Source of the DNA: Prevotella sp. E13-17
Lineage (GTDB): Bacteria; Bacteroidota; Bacteroidia; Bacteroidales; Bacteroidaceae
DNA length: 64,000 nt
NCBI RefSeq assembly: GCF_022024035.1
Contig: NZ_CP091787.1
Location: forward strand, 3,390,627-3,454,626
Reading direction: 5' to 3'
Shown one piece after another: positions 15,975-23,774 of the stretch. The position numbers and the translations under genes were made by a program. Numbering within the stretch: the stretch's first letter is position 1; each line of letters opens with the position of its first letter. The notes below the pieces were generated by a model. It was not told the DNA's origin. It did no database searches and worked only from the letters and a program-made list of their open reading frames with translations.

Positions 15975-17269
15975 ACCTCGATGAATGAGTAGCGCTCGTA
16001 GCGAGTGCCATCGGTGGCGGTGAGCACGGCACGCAGGTCGTGGCAACCGATGCCCGAGGGGACTACCTGATAGACATAAGGGGCACGACGGCGCGTTGGC
16101 AGTTGGATGCCATCGATATAGAGATCGACATGGTCGATGGTCTTGGTGCGCAGATGGGCACGGACAACAACTTTCAGAGTTTCGCCAGCCGACAGACGGA
16201 GCGCCGATGGCTTGATGTATAGCGAGGCCTCTTTCCTCATGGCAGGGAAGGGGCTTCGGGCATTTTCTGCCTCAGGGGTCTGCATGTACTGTCGGAGCCA
16301 GGTGAGGGCGGGACGCTCCTGACCATCACGTATCAGACCTGAGTTGCCGTTGTGGGTCCAGGTGCGACCGTAGATATAGCCCCAGAGGGTGATGCCGGCA
16401 CAGTAGTCTTGCTGCCACATGTAGGGAATCTGCTGCTGGTACTGGGCCAACTGCAGGGAGTCGCTCTCGGTGGCAATGTCATACTCGGTGCAGTACATCG
16501 GCATGCGGAGGGCATCGTGGATGTCGGTCATGGCCTGACGAAAGGCATCGAAGGGCATGTCGGTGAGCTCGTGCGACTGACAGCCATAGGCATCGACTGG
16601 CGCCCCGGCATCGCGCAGGGTGCGCACCAACTGGATGAACTCGTCTTTCTGCCAGCGGAAGGTGTTGTAGTCGTTATAGATAAGGATGGCGTTGGGCCAA
16701 CGCTCATGGGCCATCTCGAAGGCACGGATGATCCAATCGACGCCCGTCTGGCCCTCGCCACCCAGGGCGGCACGATAAGGGGCGGGCTGATGGCCAGCCA
16801 CTGCCTCGTTGACCACATCGATCATGGGCAGGTCGGGATAGCGCTCGTGGATGGCGTCCATCCAGGCTTCGATGGCGTGGCGCTGCTCATCGACAGAGAG
16901 CGAGTCCATCCACCGAGGATACTGGGCGCCCCAGAGCAGACAGTGGAACTTGAAGGGAATGCCGTGGGCCCGGCAATACTGATAGGCGCGATCGGTGCCC
17001 TGCCAGTCGAACAGGCCGAGGGCTGCCCCCTGCACAGAGCCCCACTTGGATTCGTTCTCGGCGGTGAGCTGATTCCACAAGGAGGCATATTCAAGGCCGT
17101 CGGGGTTCACGCGTCCGCTGGTGGTAATGTTGCCCAGGAACTTGTCGGGATTGGCGCTGAGCGGGCCAGAAACAGCCTTTTCGTTGGTTTCACTGGCCGT
17201 TTGTGCCATGATGGTTTGAGCACAGACGGCGAAAAGAGTTGTAAAGAGTAGCTTTTTAAGTAGTTTCAT
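15962..17269 (-). CDS. GH10 endo-1,4-beta-xylanase with C-terminal Ig-like domain
   Basis: 435 residues. The signal peptide (MKLLKKLLFTTLFAVCAQTIMAQ) indicates export. The GH10 barrel spans about 30-345. The acid/base Glu155 lies in DVVNEA and the nucleophile Glu262 in YCTEYDIA. Substrate-site motifs NESKWGSVQ, KFHCLLWGAQYPRW and GITLWGYIYGRTW are present. Residues about 350-435 form a beta-rich Ig-like module (LSAGETLKVVVRAHL, DHVDLYIDGIQL). It hydrolyses beta-1,4-xylan. It lies 26 nt downstream of murQ on the same strand and may be cotranscribed, an unusual pairing with no evident pathway link and no SusCD genes nearby. The stop codon lies in a short repeat array. Confidence 0.92.
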   Translation of the reverse strand: MKLLKKLLFTTLFAVCAQTIMAQTASETNEKAVSGPLSANPDKFLGNITTSGRVNPDGLEYASLWNQLTAENESKWGSVQGAALGLFDWQGTDRAYQYCRAHGIPFKFHCLLWGAQYPRWMDSLSVDEQRHAIEAWMDAIHERYPDLPMIDVVNEAVAGHQPAPYRAALGGEGQTGVDWIIRAFEMAHERWPNAILIYNDYNTFRWQKDEFIQLVRTLRDAGAPVDAYGCQSHELTDMPFDAFRQAMTDIHDALRMPMYCTEYDIATESDSLQLAQYQQQIPYMWQQDYCAGITLWGYIYGRTWTHNGNSGLIRDGQERPALTWLRQYMQTPEAENARSPFPAMRKEASLYIKPSALRLSAGETLKVVVRAHLRTKTIDHVDLYIDGIQLPTRRRAPYVYQVVPSGIGCHDLRAVLTATDGTRYERYSFIEVKTH

Positions 17270-17295
17270 AGTGGTTTACGATTTGAATAGTGGCT

Positions 17296-18102
17296 CTATA
17301 GATTTAGTACCTTATCGACACTGCCGGCGGAGAGCAACCGACGGCGGGCCTCATCGTAGGACAGGTGCAGGGAGTCTTGAATCATGCGAGTGCCGCGGTC
17401 AATGAGTTTTTCGTTGGTGAGCTGCATCTTCACCATGCGGTTGCCCTCGACGCGCCCAAGGCGCACCATGAGCGAGGTGGAGATCATGTTGAGCACCATC
17501 TTCTGGGCGGTGCCGCTCTTCATGCGGCTGGAGCCGGTGACGAACTCGGGCCCCACGATGGTCTCGACGGGATAGGCGGAGACGGCAGCCAGCGGACTGC
17601 CGGGATTGCTGGTGATGCAGCCCGTGAGCAGACCGCAAGCACGAGCTTGACGGATGGCACCGATGACATAGGGCGTGGTGCCTGAGGCGGCAATGCCGAT
17701 CACGGTATCATCGGGCGTGGGCTGATAGGACAAGAGGTCGCTCCATCCTTGTTCGGCCACATCCTCGGCACCCTCGACGGCATGACGCAGGGCGTGGTCG
17801 CCACCGGCAATAAGACCGATGACCATAGTGTCGGGCACGCCAAACGTAGGGGGCAGTTCGCTGGCATCGAGCACGCCAAGGCGTCCACTGGTGCCTGCAC
17901 CGACATAGAAGAGTCTGCCACCACGACGCATGCGCTCCTCGATGGCCACCACGAGGGCCTCAACCTGTGGCAATGCTTTTCTGACCGCCTCGGCCACCGT
18001 CAGGTCTTCTTCGTTGATATGCGCCAAGAGCTCGCCCACGGACATCTGTTCCAGGTGGTCGAAGTGTGAAGGCTGTTCGGTAATCTTTTCCTGCTGCTTC
18101 AT
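17296..18102 (-). CDS. murQ: N-acetylmuramic acid 6-phosphate etherase MurQ
   Basis: 268 residues with the SIS-domain signatures of MurQ: GAGTSGRLGVLDASELPPTF (catalytic Glu82), VIGIAASGTTPYVIGAI and GPEFVTGSSRMKSGTAQKMV. It cleaves the lactyl ether of MurNAc-6-phosphate to give GlcNAc-6-phosphate and D-lactate in peptidoglycan recycling. It is slightly shorter than the usual 290-300 residues because the C-terminal helical tail is brief. No murK or anhydro-MurNAc kinase gene is adjacent. The promoter lies about 50 nt upstream, and the GH10 gene follows. Confidence 0.93.
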   Translation of the reverse strand: MKQQEKITEQPSHFDHLEQMSVGELLAHINEEDLTVAEAVRKALPQVEALVVAIEERMRRGGRLFYVGAGTSGRLGVLDASELPPTFGVPDTMVIGLIAGGDHALRHAVEGAEDVAEQGWSDLLSYQPTPDDTVIGIAASGTTPYVIGAIRQARACGLLTGCITSNPGSPLAAVSAYPVETIVGPEFVTGSSRMKSGTAQKMVLNMISTSLMVRLGRVEGNRMVKMQLTNEKLIDRGTRMIQDSLHLSYDEARRRLLSAGSVDKVLNL

Positions 18103-18151
18103 GGATATGACATTTTTCGGCTTGTCTGCTGCCTATATTGTTTTAGTCTTG

Positions 18152-18159
18152 CAAAACTA
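18152..18159 (-). promoter_or_regulatory. -7 promoter box for murQ
   Basis: The minus strand reads TAGTTTTG (TAnnTTTG), 49 nt before the start codon. Confidence 0.5.
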
Positions 18160-18234
18160 AATAAAAATCCCGGATACTTCATCATTATCACTTCTTCTTT
18201 CTAATAATTTAACACAGAAGGAGGATCAGACAAA

Positions 18235-18265
18235 AAGAGCGTAGCACGACTGGTGCTACGCTCTT
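18235..18265 (-). terminator. Intrinsic terminator of the M3 peptidase gene
   Basis: AAGAGCGTAGCAC and GTGCTACGCTCTT form a perfect 13-bp stem with a 5-nt loop. It is followed on the minus strand by TTTTTG, 21 nt past the stop codon. Confidence 0.85.
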
Positions 18266-18286
18266 GGTATAATGAAGGGGGTCGTC

Positions 18287-20419
18287 TTACAAACCTAATC
18301 TTGCGCGAACCAGACTGGAGGCGTCGGGCTGCTGCATACCGGTGAAGTCGGTGAACATCTGCATCAGGTCGCCAGTGTTGCCACGGCTCAGCACCTTACT
18401 GCAAAAGTCGAGCCCTGTCTCACGCTTCAACGCGCCACGCTGGGCAAAGACATCGGCAATGTTGACGGCCAGCACCTCGGTCCACAGATAACTGTAGTAG
18501 CCGGCGGCATAGCCCCCACCCCACACATGATTGAAGTAGCTGGTAGAATAGCGAGGAGGAATCTGTGTGTCGAGCAAGCCTACCTGACGAAGGGCTTCGG
18601 TCTCGAAGGCCATGGCTTTGTCGGCCGTGGGTACATCCTTTGAGGCGAGCATATGCCAGGCAAGATCCACACAGGTGGCGGCCAGGTTCTCGCCCAGTGC
18701 GTAGGCGGGCTGGAAGTTGATGCTCTTCAGCATGCGTTCCTTCAGTTCGGCAGGCATGGCTTCGTGGGTCTGGTAGTGGCGGGCATAGTGGTCGAAGACC
18801 TCGGGGATAGAGGCAAACGACTCGTTGAACTGCGAGGGCATCTCGACAAAGTCGCGAGCCACGCTGGTGCCGCTCAACATGTGATACTGACAGTCAGAGA
18901 GGATGCCATGGAGGGCGTGGCCGAACTCATGGAACATAGTGGTCACCTCGTCCCAGGTCAGCAGTGAGGGCTGACCCTCGGGAGCCTTGGCACTGTTGCA
19001 GACGTTGAAGATGATGGGCAGCTGGTTGCGCTGACGGCTCTGCTTCTGGAAGCCATCCATCCAGGCGCCGCCACGCTTGGTGGGACGACGGAAATAGTCG
19101 CAATAGAAGAGTGCCTTAGGATTGCCGTCCTTGTCGATAACCTCGAAGACGCGCATGTCGGAATGATAGGTGGGGATGTCGGTGAGCTCCTTGAGGGTGA
19201 GACCATAAACAAGGTTGGCAGCATAGAAGACGCCATTGATGAGCACGCTGTCAACATTGAAATAGGGCTTCACCTCGTCTTCGGAGATATTGAGCATCTC
19301 TTTCTTCATCTTGGCAGAATAGTAGAAACGGTCGTAGGGCTGCAACTGGAAGTCGGCACCCTGTGTCTTGCGGGCATACGCCTCGATAGCCTTGGTCTCG
19401 GCCTGAGCTACCGGTGTGTATTGGGCAATGAGATTCTTGAGGAAAGCATAGACATTGTCGGGGGTCTTTGCCATCGTGCGCTCCAAAGAGTAAGAGGCAT
19501 AGTTGGGATAGCCCATAATCTCGGCCTGCTCGGCACGCAACTTGGCAATCTCTACGGCAATGGGGAAGGTGTTGTACTGGCCCGTGCCATTGCTGCGATT
19601 GACAGATGCCTCATAGACCTTCTTGCGCAACTCGCGGTTGTCGAGGCTGGCCAGAGGAGCCTGCTGGGTGGTGTTGACGATGACGATGGCATAGGGTGCC
19701 TTGCCGCCACGGCTCTCGGCATCCTTGGCACACTGAGCGATGTCGGCTTCGCTGAGACCGGCCAGGTCTTCTTTCTTATCGACCCACACCACAGCGTTGT
19801 TGGTAGCCTCCTGCAGGAGGTCGCCCCACTGCTGCTGCAGCTCGGAGATGCGCAGGTTGATCTCTTTCATACGGGCCATCTTCTCGTCAGACAACAGGGC
19901 TCCACTCAGCACAAAGCCTTTGTATATCTCCTCCAACAGCTTCTGGTCTTCGCCTTGCAGACTGTCGTGCTCGCGGTCATAGACGGCCTTGATGCGCTCG
20001 AAAAGTGGCTTGTTGAACGTAATCTCGTTGTCCAGGTCGGTCAGCATGGGCTGTACTTTCTTTTCAGTCTCGCTGATTTCGGGGGTCTTGTCGGCCTCTG
20101 TCAGAGCAAAGAACACACGGCTTACGCGGTCGAGCGTGCGTCCGCTTTCCTCAAGAGCGAGGATGGTGTTTTCGAAAGTGGCAGAGTCCTGGTTGTCGAT
20201 AATCTGCTTGATCTCCTCACGCTTTTGAGCAATAGCCGTCTCAAAAGCAGGCAGATAGTCGGAAGGTTGAATCTTGCTGAAGTCGGGCGCACCATAAGGG
20301 AGCGTGCTTTCCTGCAACAGCGGGTTCTCGTGTTTGGCGTTAGAGCAGCTGCTCAGCTGCACCATCGCACTTGACAGCATAGCTGCCGAAATACCGAAGG
20401 TCATCAGTTTCTTATTCAT
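18287..20419 (-). CDS. dcp: M3-family peptidyl-dipeptidase Dcp, lipoprotein form
   Basis: 710 residues from ATG 20419; the longer frame to 20473 would run over the promoter. A signal sequence ends LSSCSNAK, a lipobox, so the enzyme is probably lipid-anchored in the periplasm rather than cytosolic as in E. coli. The zinc motif HEFGH is at residues 497-501 (TMFHEFGHALHG), with the downstream ligand region EMPSQFNESFA. The N-terminal helical half and the C-terminal GGGYAAGYYSYLWTEVLAVN segment are typical of Dcp/oligopeptidase A. It removes C-terminal dipeptides. It is monocistronic, with a promoter 52 nt upstream and a strong terminator. Confidence 0.93.
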   Translation of the reverse strand: MNKKLMTFGISAAMLSSAMVQLSSCSNAKHENPLLQESTLPYGAPDFSKIQPSDYLPAFETAIAQKREEIKQIIDNQDSATFENTILALEESGRTLDRVSRVFFALTEADKTPEISETEKKVQPMLTDLDNEITFNKPLFERIKAVYDREHDSLQGEDQKLLEEIYKGFVLSGALLSDEKMARMKEINLRISELQQQWGDLLQEATNNAVVWVDKKEDLAGLSEADIAQCAKDAESRGGKAPYAIVIVNTTQQAPLASLDNRELRKKVYEASVNRSNGTGQYNTFPIAVEIAKLRAEQAEIMGYPNYASYSLERTMAKTPDNVYAFLKNLIAQYTPVAQAETKAIEAYARKTQGADFQLQPYDRFYYSAKMKKEMLNISEDEVKPYFNVDSVLINGVFYAANLVYGLTLKELTDIPTYHSDMRVFEVIDKDGNPKALFYCDYFRRPTKRGGAWMDGFQKQSRQRNQLPIIFNVCNSAKAPEGQPSLLTWDEVTTMFHEFGHALHGILSDCQYHMLSGTSVARDFVEMPSQFNESFASIPEVFDHYARHYQTHEAMPAELKERMLKSINFQPAYALGENLAATCVDLAWHMLASKDVPTADKAMAFETEALRQVGLLDTQIPPRYSTSYFNHVWGGGYAAGYYSYLWTEVLAVNIADVFAQRGALKRETGLDFCSKVLSRGNTGDLMQMFTDFTGMQQPDASSLVRARLGL

Positions 20420-20470
20420 GTTTGTTTGTGATAATGGTAGTCTTTGATAGTCTTTGTCACTATTTCGCTG

Positions 20471-20478
20471 CAAAGGTA
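20471..20478 (-). promoter_or_regulatory. -7 promoter box for dcp
   Basis: The minus strand reads TACCTTTG, 51 nt before the start at 20419. Confidence 0.6.
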
Positions 20479-20569
20479 CGACGATTTACTGAAAAAAAGG
20501 AAAAAAGATACCATTTTTATTCACAAATTGAAAACTTCTCAAATTGAAGTTACCATAATAATAATGAGT

Positions 20570-20610
20570 AGAGGCTACCCTTCGTGCGCTTTACACGACG
20601 GGTAGCCTCT
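20570..20610 (-). terminator. Terminator of the ECF sigma operon
   Basis: AGAGGCTACCC pairs with GGGTAGCCTCT, and TCGTG with CACGA inside it, with one opposed T/C. It lies 34 nt past the stop of the membrane protein gene. Confidence 0.75.
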
Positions 20611-20644
20611 ATGCTGCGCTGTTGGAAATAACATCCCAACGGAT

Positions 20645-21235
20645 TTACTCCTCGCTCTGCGTGACATCCTCTATCTGCTGGAGAACCTCCTGATAGTGCT
20701 TTGTCATTCTCCTGTCGTAAGCAAAACCAAAACCGAAACCTAAGACAACAGAGAAAATAAAGCAGAATACAGTATAGGCTACTGAGGGGTAATGGGCTAT
20801 GAGATATTCGTTGTAGAAAAACAGGACGAACCACAGGAACAGAAGGGGATAGGAGATGATGTTAAAGATGCGCTCGTACTTTTTCACCTTCAGCACCTTC
20901 TTGCGTACCTCCAGCAACGACTGCTCGTACAGATGACTATCGCCTATCAGTCGGAATATCCTGCGGCGATGCCAGGCGTCGTAAAGCAGGCCGACGGTGA
21001 TGTAGAGCCACATCCACACTGGCTGGTGCATATAATTACAGAATATAAGATAGAACAATGGGATAAAGATGATGTCCAGAATGAAAAGCAAACGATAGTT
21101 TCTGACGACAGTAGAAACATTCTTCTTCACCGACTGACGAATCAAAGCGTCGTTCACAATCTCCTGCTGGGCCAGTTTCTGCTTCAGCAGACCCATCTGC
21201 TGTCGCATATTCTCAAGTTCAAAATTGTCATTCAT
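20645..21235 (-). CDS. Membrane protein cotranscribed with an ECF sigma factor, possible anti-sigma
   Basis: 196 residues. The N-terminal 45 residues are a charged helix (ENMRQQMGLLKQKLAQQEIV) facing the cytoplasm. Four hydrophobic segments follow at about 48-66, 71-85, 125-141 and 150-170, with a cytoplasmic helix between pairs. It starts 16 nt after the sigma gene stop, in the position where anti-sigma factors usually lie. It has no zinc-binding HxxxCxxC motif, so any anti-sigma role would be unconventional. The family is not recognised. Confidence 0.65.
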   Translation of the reverse strand: MNDNFELENMRQQMGLLKQKLAQQEIVNDALIRQSVKKNVSTVVRNYRLLFILDIIFIPLFYLIFCNYMHQPVWMWLYITVGLLYDAWHRRRIFRLIGDSHLYEQSLLEVRKKVLKVKKYERIFNIISYPLLFLWFVLFFYNEYLIAHYPSVAYTVFCFIFSVVLGFGFGFAYDRRMTKHYQEVLQQIEDVTQSEE

Positions 21236-21251
21236 AGCGGGTAAGCGTTTT

Positions 21252-21734
21252 TTAATCGTTAGACATTTGCTTCAGTTGTTCGCGAATGCGATGCAGGCGC
21301 ACGCTGACGTTCTTGGCCGTGATGCCTACAATCTGACCTATCTCCTCGTAGGGCAGGTTCTCGAGCCACAGCAGTACGATGGCACGATCGAAGGGCTGCA
21401 GGCGCGAGATGCGCTTGTGGAGCATATCTACCTGGCGGGTATCCTCGTCGCTGTCCTTGAAAAGATTGATGTCCATCGTAATGTGTACCTCCATCTGCCT
21501 GCGTTTCTTCTTTCTGTTTTGCGAGATACAGGTATTCAAGGCGACGCGATAGATCCACGTATTGATGTCGGATCGCTGCTCGAACCCCTTGAAACCTTTC
21601 CATAGGTTTACCAGCACCTCTTGAAAGAGGTCTTCCACTTCGTCGGCATCCTGCGAGAACATGTAGCACACGGTATATATCGTGCTGCGATGTTTCTTTA
21701 CGGTTTGCGCAAACTGTTTTTCTAGATCATTCAT
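21252..21734 (-). CDS. ECF-type RNA polymerase sigma-70 factor
   Basis: 160 residues. Region 2 spans about 20-70 (QDADEVEDLFQEVLVNLWKG and INTWIYRVALNTCISQNRKK). Region 4 spans about 105-155, with the helix-turn-helix YEEIGQIVGITAKNVSVRLH. This is the minimal sigma2-sigma4 layout of extracytoplasmic-function factors. It heads a two-gene operon with a membrane protein. The region before its start codon is almost identical to the one before the MGMT-family gene at 22203-22532, so the two genes may respond alike. Confidence 0.88.
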   Translation of the reverse strand: MNDLEKQFAQTVKKHRSTIYTVCYMFSQDADEVEDLFQEVLVNLWKGFKGFEQRSDINTWIYRVALNTCISQNRKKKRRQMEVHITMDINLFKDSDEDTRQVDMLHKRISRLQPFDRAIVLLWLENLPYEEIGQIVGITAKNVSVRLHRIREQLKQMSND

Positions 21735-21811
21735 TTCTTTGTTTTTTCTGTATTGCTTTACCCTTTAGACGCAGCAAAGTTACAAAAACTACGTGATATC
21801 CCTTTTATTTT
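21732..21811. repeat. Duplicated promoter segment, copy A (sigma factor)
   Basis: About 80 bp, from the start codon outward, nearly identical to 22530-22610. It includes CTTTAGACGCAGCAAAG and AAAAACTACGTGATATCCC. Differences are a few single bases. Confidence 0.85.
21775..21782 (-). promoter_or_regulatory. -7 promoter box for the ECF sigma operon
   Basis: The minus strand reads TAACTTTG, 40 nt upstream of the start, inside the duplicated segment. Confidence 0.55.
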
Positions 21812-21890
21812 GCACAAATTTCTCAATAAACCAAATAAGTTGTACTTTGGCACAAATATGTTGTTCTTTTGCACCACGGATGATGGATAG

Positions 21891-21947
21891 CGCAACCAGT
21901 GTCTGCAGCTCAACAAGGTGGCACGCGCCATCTGCGAGGGCAAATAA
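21891..21947 (+). pseudogene. C-terminal relic of a RAYT/DprA-like gene
   Basis: Reads R-N-QCLQLNKVARAICEGK-stop, closely matching the last codons (QCLQLNEMARAICAGQ) of the intact gene at 22665-23681, in the same orientation relative to the duplicated promoter segment. The rest of this copy is gone. Confidence 0.75.
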
Positions 21948-21996
21948 AAAGCGCTGCAGTTTTTACGCTGCGACGCTATTTTATAATAAATAATGT

Positions 21997-22071
21997 CTAT
22001 GACTTAGTCTGCTCAAAAGCCTTGACTAAAAACAGTCCCAGCACAATAGAGATAGTAATATTCTTGTTCAT
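21997..22071 (-). CDS. Candidate 24-residue hydrophobic small protein
   Basis: An ATG frame beginning MNKNITISIVLGLFLVKAF and ending EQTKS. It is one short membrane helix with polar ends. It has a TATCTTTG box (22129-22136) about 57 nt upstream and an imperfect GC-rich hairpin after its stop (near 21950-21975). It is too short for motif evidence and could be chance or a gene fragment. Confidence 0.3.
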   Translation of the reverse strand: MNKNITISIVLGLFLVKAFEQTKS

Positions 22072-22128
22072 TGATATAGGTTTTTGCTATTGAAATAATA
22101 TCGCTGAGTGCAGAGATAAGGTTGGGTA

Positions 22129-22136
22129 CAAAGATA
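22129..22136 (-). promoter_or_regulatory. -7 promoter-like box upstream of the 24-residue ORF
   Basis: The minus strand reads TATCTTTG. The only downstream frame before the next features is the small ORF at 21997-22071. Confidence 0.4.
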
Positions 22137-22202
22137 TGAAACTTCTTCTGATTATCAATGCTGTTAGCCAGAAAAACATAGATGATGAAAGCTGAAGTAG
22201 TA

Positions 22203-22532
22203 TTATGGTTCCCATAAATGACGGTCCATATCGACATGACCGTTGGGTTTGAAGTGCACACCTTCTTGTTCCAAGAGCAGGCGCTGACGACTCCAACCAG
22301 GAGCGGTACGCCCTTCTCTGTTGACCACGCGATGGCAGGGTAATTGTTCGGCGCCAGGGGTATAGCGAAGTGTGCGCCCCACCATGCGCGAGTGACTGGG
22401 CCACCCAGCCCAAGCGGCAATAATGCCATAGGTGGTCACCTGCCCCGAAGGAATCTGACTGACGATATTCAGCACGTCATCACGAAACTGGCGTGCCTCT
22501 TCAGGCGTCATTTTGTCTGGATAGTCTTTCAT
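22203..22532 (-). CDS. MGMT-family protein (O6-alkylguanine DNA alkyltransferase-like)
   Basis: 109 residues, equal to the C-terminal DNA-binding and active-site domain of O6-methylguanine-DNA methyltransferase without the N-terminal domain. Motifs seen are IPSGQVTTYGIIAAWAGWP, HSRMVGRTLRYTPGAEQLP, the acceptor motif PCHRVVNREGR, and LLLEQEGVHF. The cysteine is present (PCHRV); in the alkyltransferase-like (ATL) proteins of this size it is replaced by tryptophan. Direct repair is thus possible, but a damage-sensing role like ATL cannot be excluded. It is transcribed from a segment duplicated from the ECF sigma gene and is divergent from the RAYT/DprA gene. Confidence 0.88.
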   Translation of the reverse strand: MKDYPDKMTPEEARQFRDDVLNIVSQIPSGQVTTYGIIAAWAGWPSHSRMVGRTLRYTPGAEQLPCHRVVNREGRTAPGWSRQRLLLEQEGVHFKPNGHVDMDRHLWEP

Positions 22533-22610
22533 TTCTTTGTTTTTACTGTATTGCTTTACTCTTTAGACGCAGCAAAGATACAAAAACTACGTGATATCCC
22601 TTTTATTTTT
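22530..22610. repeat. Duplicated promoter segment, copy B (MGMT-family gene)
   Basis: Near-identical to 21732-21811, likewise beginning at a start codon. A RAYT/DprA gene follows on the other side, as a relic does at copy A. Confidence 0.85.
22573..22580 (-). promoter_or_regulatory. -7 promoter box for the MGMT-family gene
   Basis: The minus strand reads TATCTTTG, inside the duplicated segment, 40 nt before the start codon. Confidence 0.6.
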
Positions 22611-22645
22611 CAATAAAAAGAGAGCAATCGTAAAAGAAAAAAAAG

Positions 22646-22653
22646 TACTTTTG
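22646..22653 (+). promoter_or_regulatory. -7 promoter box for the RAYT/DprA gene
   Basis: TACTTTTG ends 11 nt before the ATG at 22665, giving a very short leader. Confidence 0.55.
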
Positions 22654-22664
22654 TACCTAAAATT

Positions 22665-23681
22665 ATGGATAGGAAGACATTTGAAAGCCGGAAACCTTTC
22701 GCGGGAGAGAAGAAAGCCTCAATGCAACGCCGCTGTGTGGACAACGACTACACCGAACGGCGCATGTATATGATTACGATGGTGACGGAAGAACGCAAGC
22801 CGCTGTTTGGCAAAGTGGTGGGGCAAAGCGAGGCCGCAGCGCCCGCGCCAGAGGCTCCACACATCGAACTGTCGGCACTTGGTGCTGAGATAGAGAAGAT
22901 ATGGCTCACCATCGGCCACTTTCATCCCGAGGTAAGTGTGAATGCCCTGCAGATGATGCCCGACCATCTGCATGCCGTGCTCTTTGTGAAAGAAAAAATG
23001 GAGAAGCCTTTAGGCAAGGTGCTACTGGGCGTGAAGCAGGCCTGCAACCGCGCGTTCCGCGAGATGATGCCGGAGGAATTTGTCGCTGTGGCACAGCGAC
23101 ACGCAGAACAGAGCAGAGACAATGGTCTACTCTTTGCAAAGGGCTTCAACGACCAGATACTGCTGCGCGAGGGCCAGCTGGAGCGCTGGCTTCACTACCT
23201 AAAGGACAACCCTCGCCGCCTGCTGATGAAGCACGAGCACCCCGATCTGTTCCGCGTACAGCGAGGACTTACCTTTGCCGGTCTTCAGTTTTCAGCCATT
23301 GGCAACCGCTTTCTTCTGGAGCGCCCTCTGAAACTGCAGGTACAATGCTCCAGAAGCATCACAGACGGCGACCTGCTGGCCAAAACAGCCGCCTGTCTGC
23401 AAGCAGCCCGTCAAGGAGCCGTGCTTGTATCGCCTGCCATTTCCAAGGGCGAGAAAGCCATCATGCGAGCAGCCTTCGATGAAGGCTTGCCCCTCATCTA
23501 TCTGCAAGAGAACGGCTTCACAGACCTGGCAAAGCCGGGCGGCAAGCGCATGGAGGCGTGCGCCGGCGGTCAGCTACTCATCCTCGCCCCTTGGGAGCAC
23601 CACAACGAAAAGCTCACCATCAAGCGCTCCCAATGCCTGCAGCTCAACGAAATGGCCCGCGCCATCTGCGCGGGCCAATAA
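22665..23681 (+). CDS. RAYT-like (IS200/Y1 HUH) transposase fused to a DprA/SMF-like domain
   Basis: 338 residues in two parts. Residues about 20-195 are a Y1-type domain: MITMVTEERKPLFGKVVG, the metal-binding MPDHLHAVLFV (His101 and His103), KPLGKVLLGVKQACNRAF, and WLHYLKDNPRR with Tyr178 as the likely catalytic tyrosine. This pattern is that of REP-associated tyrosine transposases. Residues about 200-338 (GNRFLLERPLKLQVQCSRSI, GAVLVSPAISKGEKAIMRAA, LPLIYLQENGFTDLAKPGGK) resemble a DprA/SMF or LOG-like Rossmann domain. That part is an inference from pattern. It has its own promoter, with no flanking IS ends. Fragments of the same gene lie on both sides, so it has been copied and lost locally. 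Confidence 0.7.
   Translation: MDRKTFESRKPFAGEKKASMQRRCVDNDYTERRMYMITMVTEERKPLFGKVVGQSEAAAPAPEAPHIELSALGAEIEKIWLTIGHFHPEVSVNALQMMPDHLHAVLFVKEKMEKPLGKVLLGVKQACNRAFREMMPEEFVAVAQRHAEQSRDNGLLFAKGFNDQILLREGQLERWLHYLKDNPRRLLMKHEHPDLFRVQRGLTFAGLQFSAIGNRFLLERPLKLQVQCSRSITDGDLLAKTAACLQAARQGAVLVSPAISKGEKAIMRAAFDEGLPLIYLQENGFTDLAKPGGKRMEACAGGQLLILAPWEHHNEKLTIKRSQCLQLNEMARAICAGQ
23082..23100 (+). repeat. Palindrome GTCGCTGTG-G-CACAGCGAC inside the RAYT gene
   Basis: A 9-bp perfect stem with one central base, encoding VAVAQRH. A sister copy lies at 23712-23730. Confidence 0.6.
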
Positions 23682-23700
23682 AGCATAGAGCCTGCCCCCT

Positions 23701-23760
23701 AAGTAGAGTCTGTCGCTGTGCCACAGCGACAAGCAGAAGAGAGCCGCAAAAGAGATCAAG
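23701..23760 (+). pseudogene. Internal relic of a second RAYT/DprA gene copy
   Basis: Reads E-SVAVPQRQAEESRKRDQ, matching EEFVAVAQRHAEQSRDN of the intact gene (nucleotides 23077-23125), 20 bp past that gene's stop. It includes the palindrome at 23712-23730. Confidence 0.6.
23712..23730 (+). repeat. Palindrome GTCGCTGTG-C-CACAGCGAC downstream of the RAYT gene
   Basis: Same stem as 23082-23100 with a different central base. It can form a 9-bp hairpin. Confidence 0.6.
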
Positions 23761-23774
23761 GGCAGGTAAGCGCC

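Noticed and set aside
22203..22532. Alkyltransferase-like (ATL) protein lacking the acceptor cysteine
   Set aside because: The motif reads PCHRV, with the cysteine present, so the gene is left as a general MGMT-family protein.
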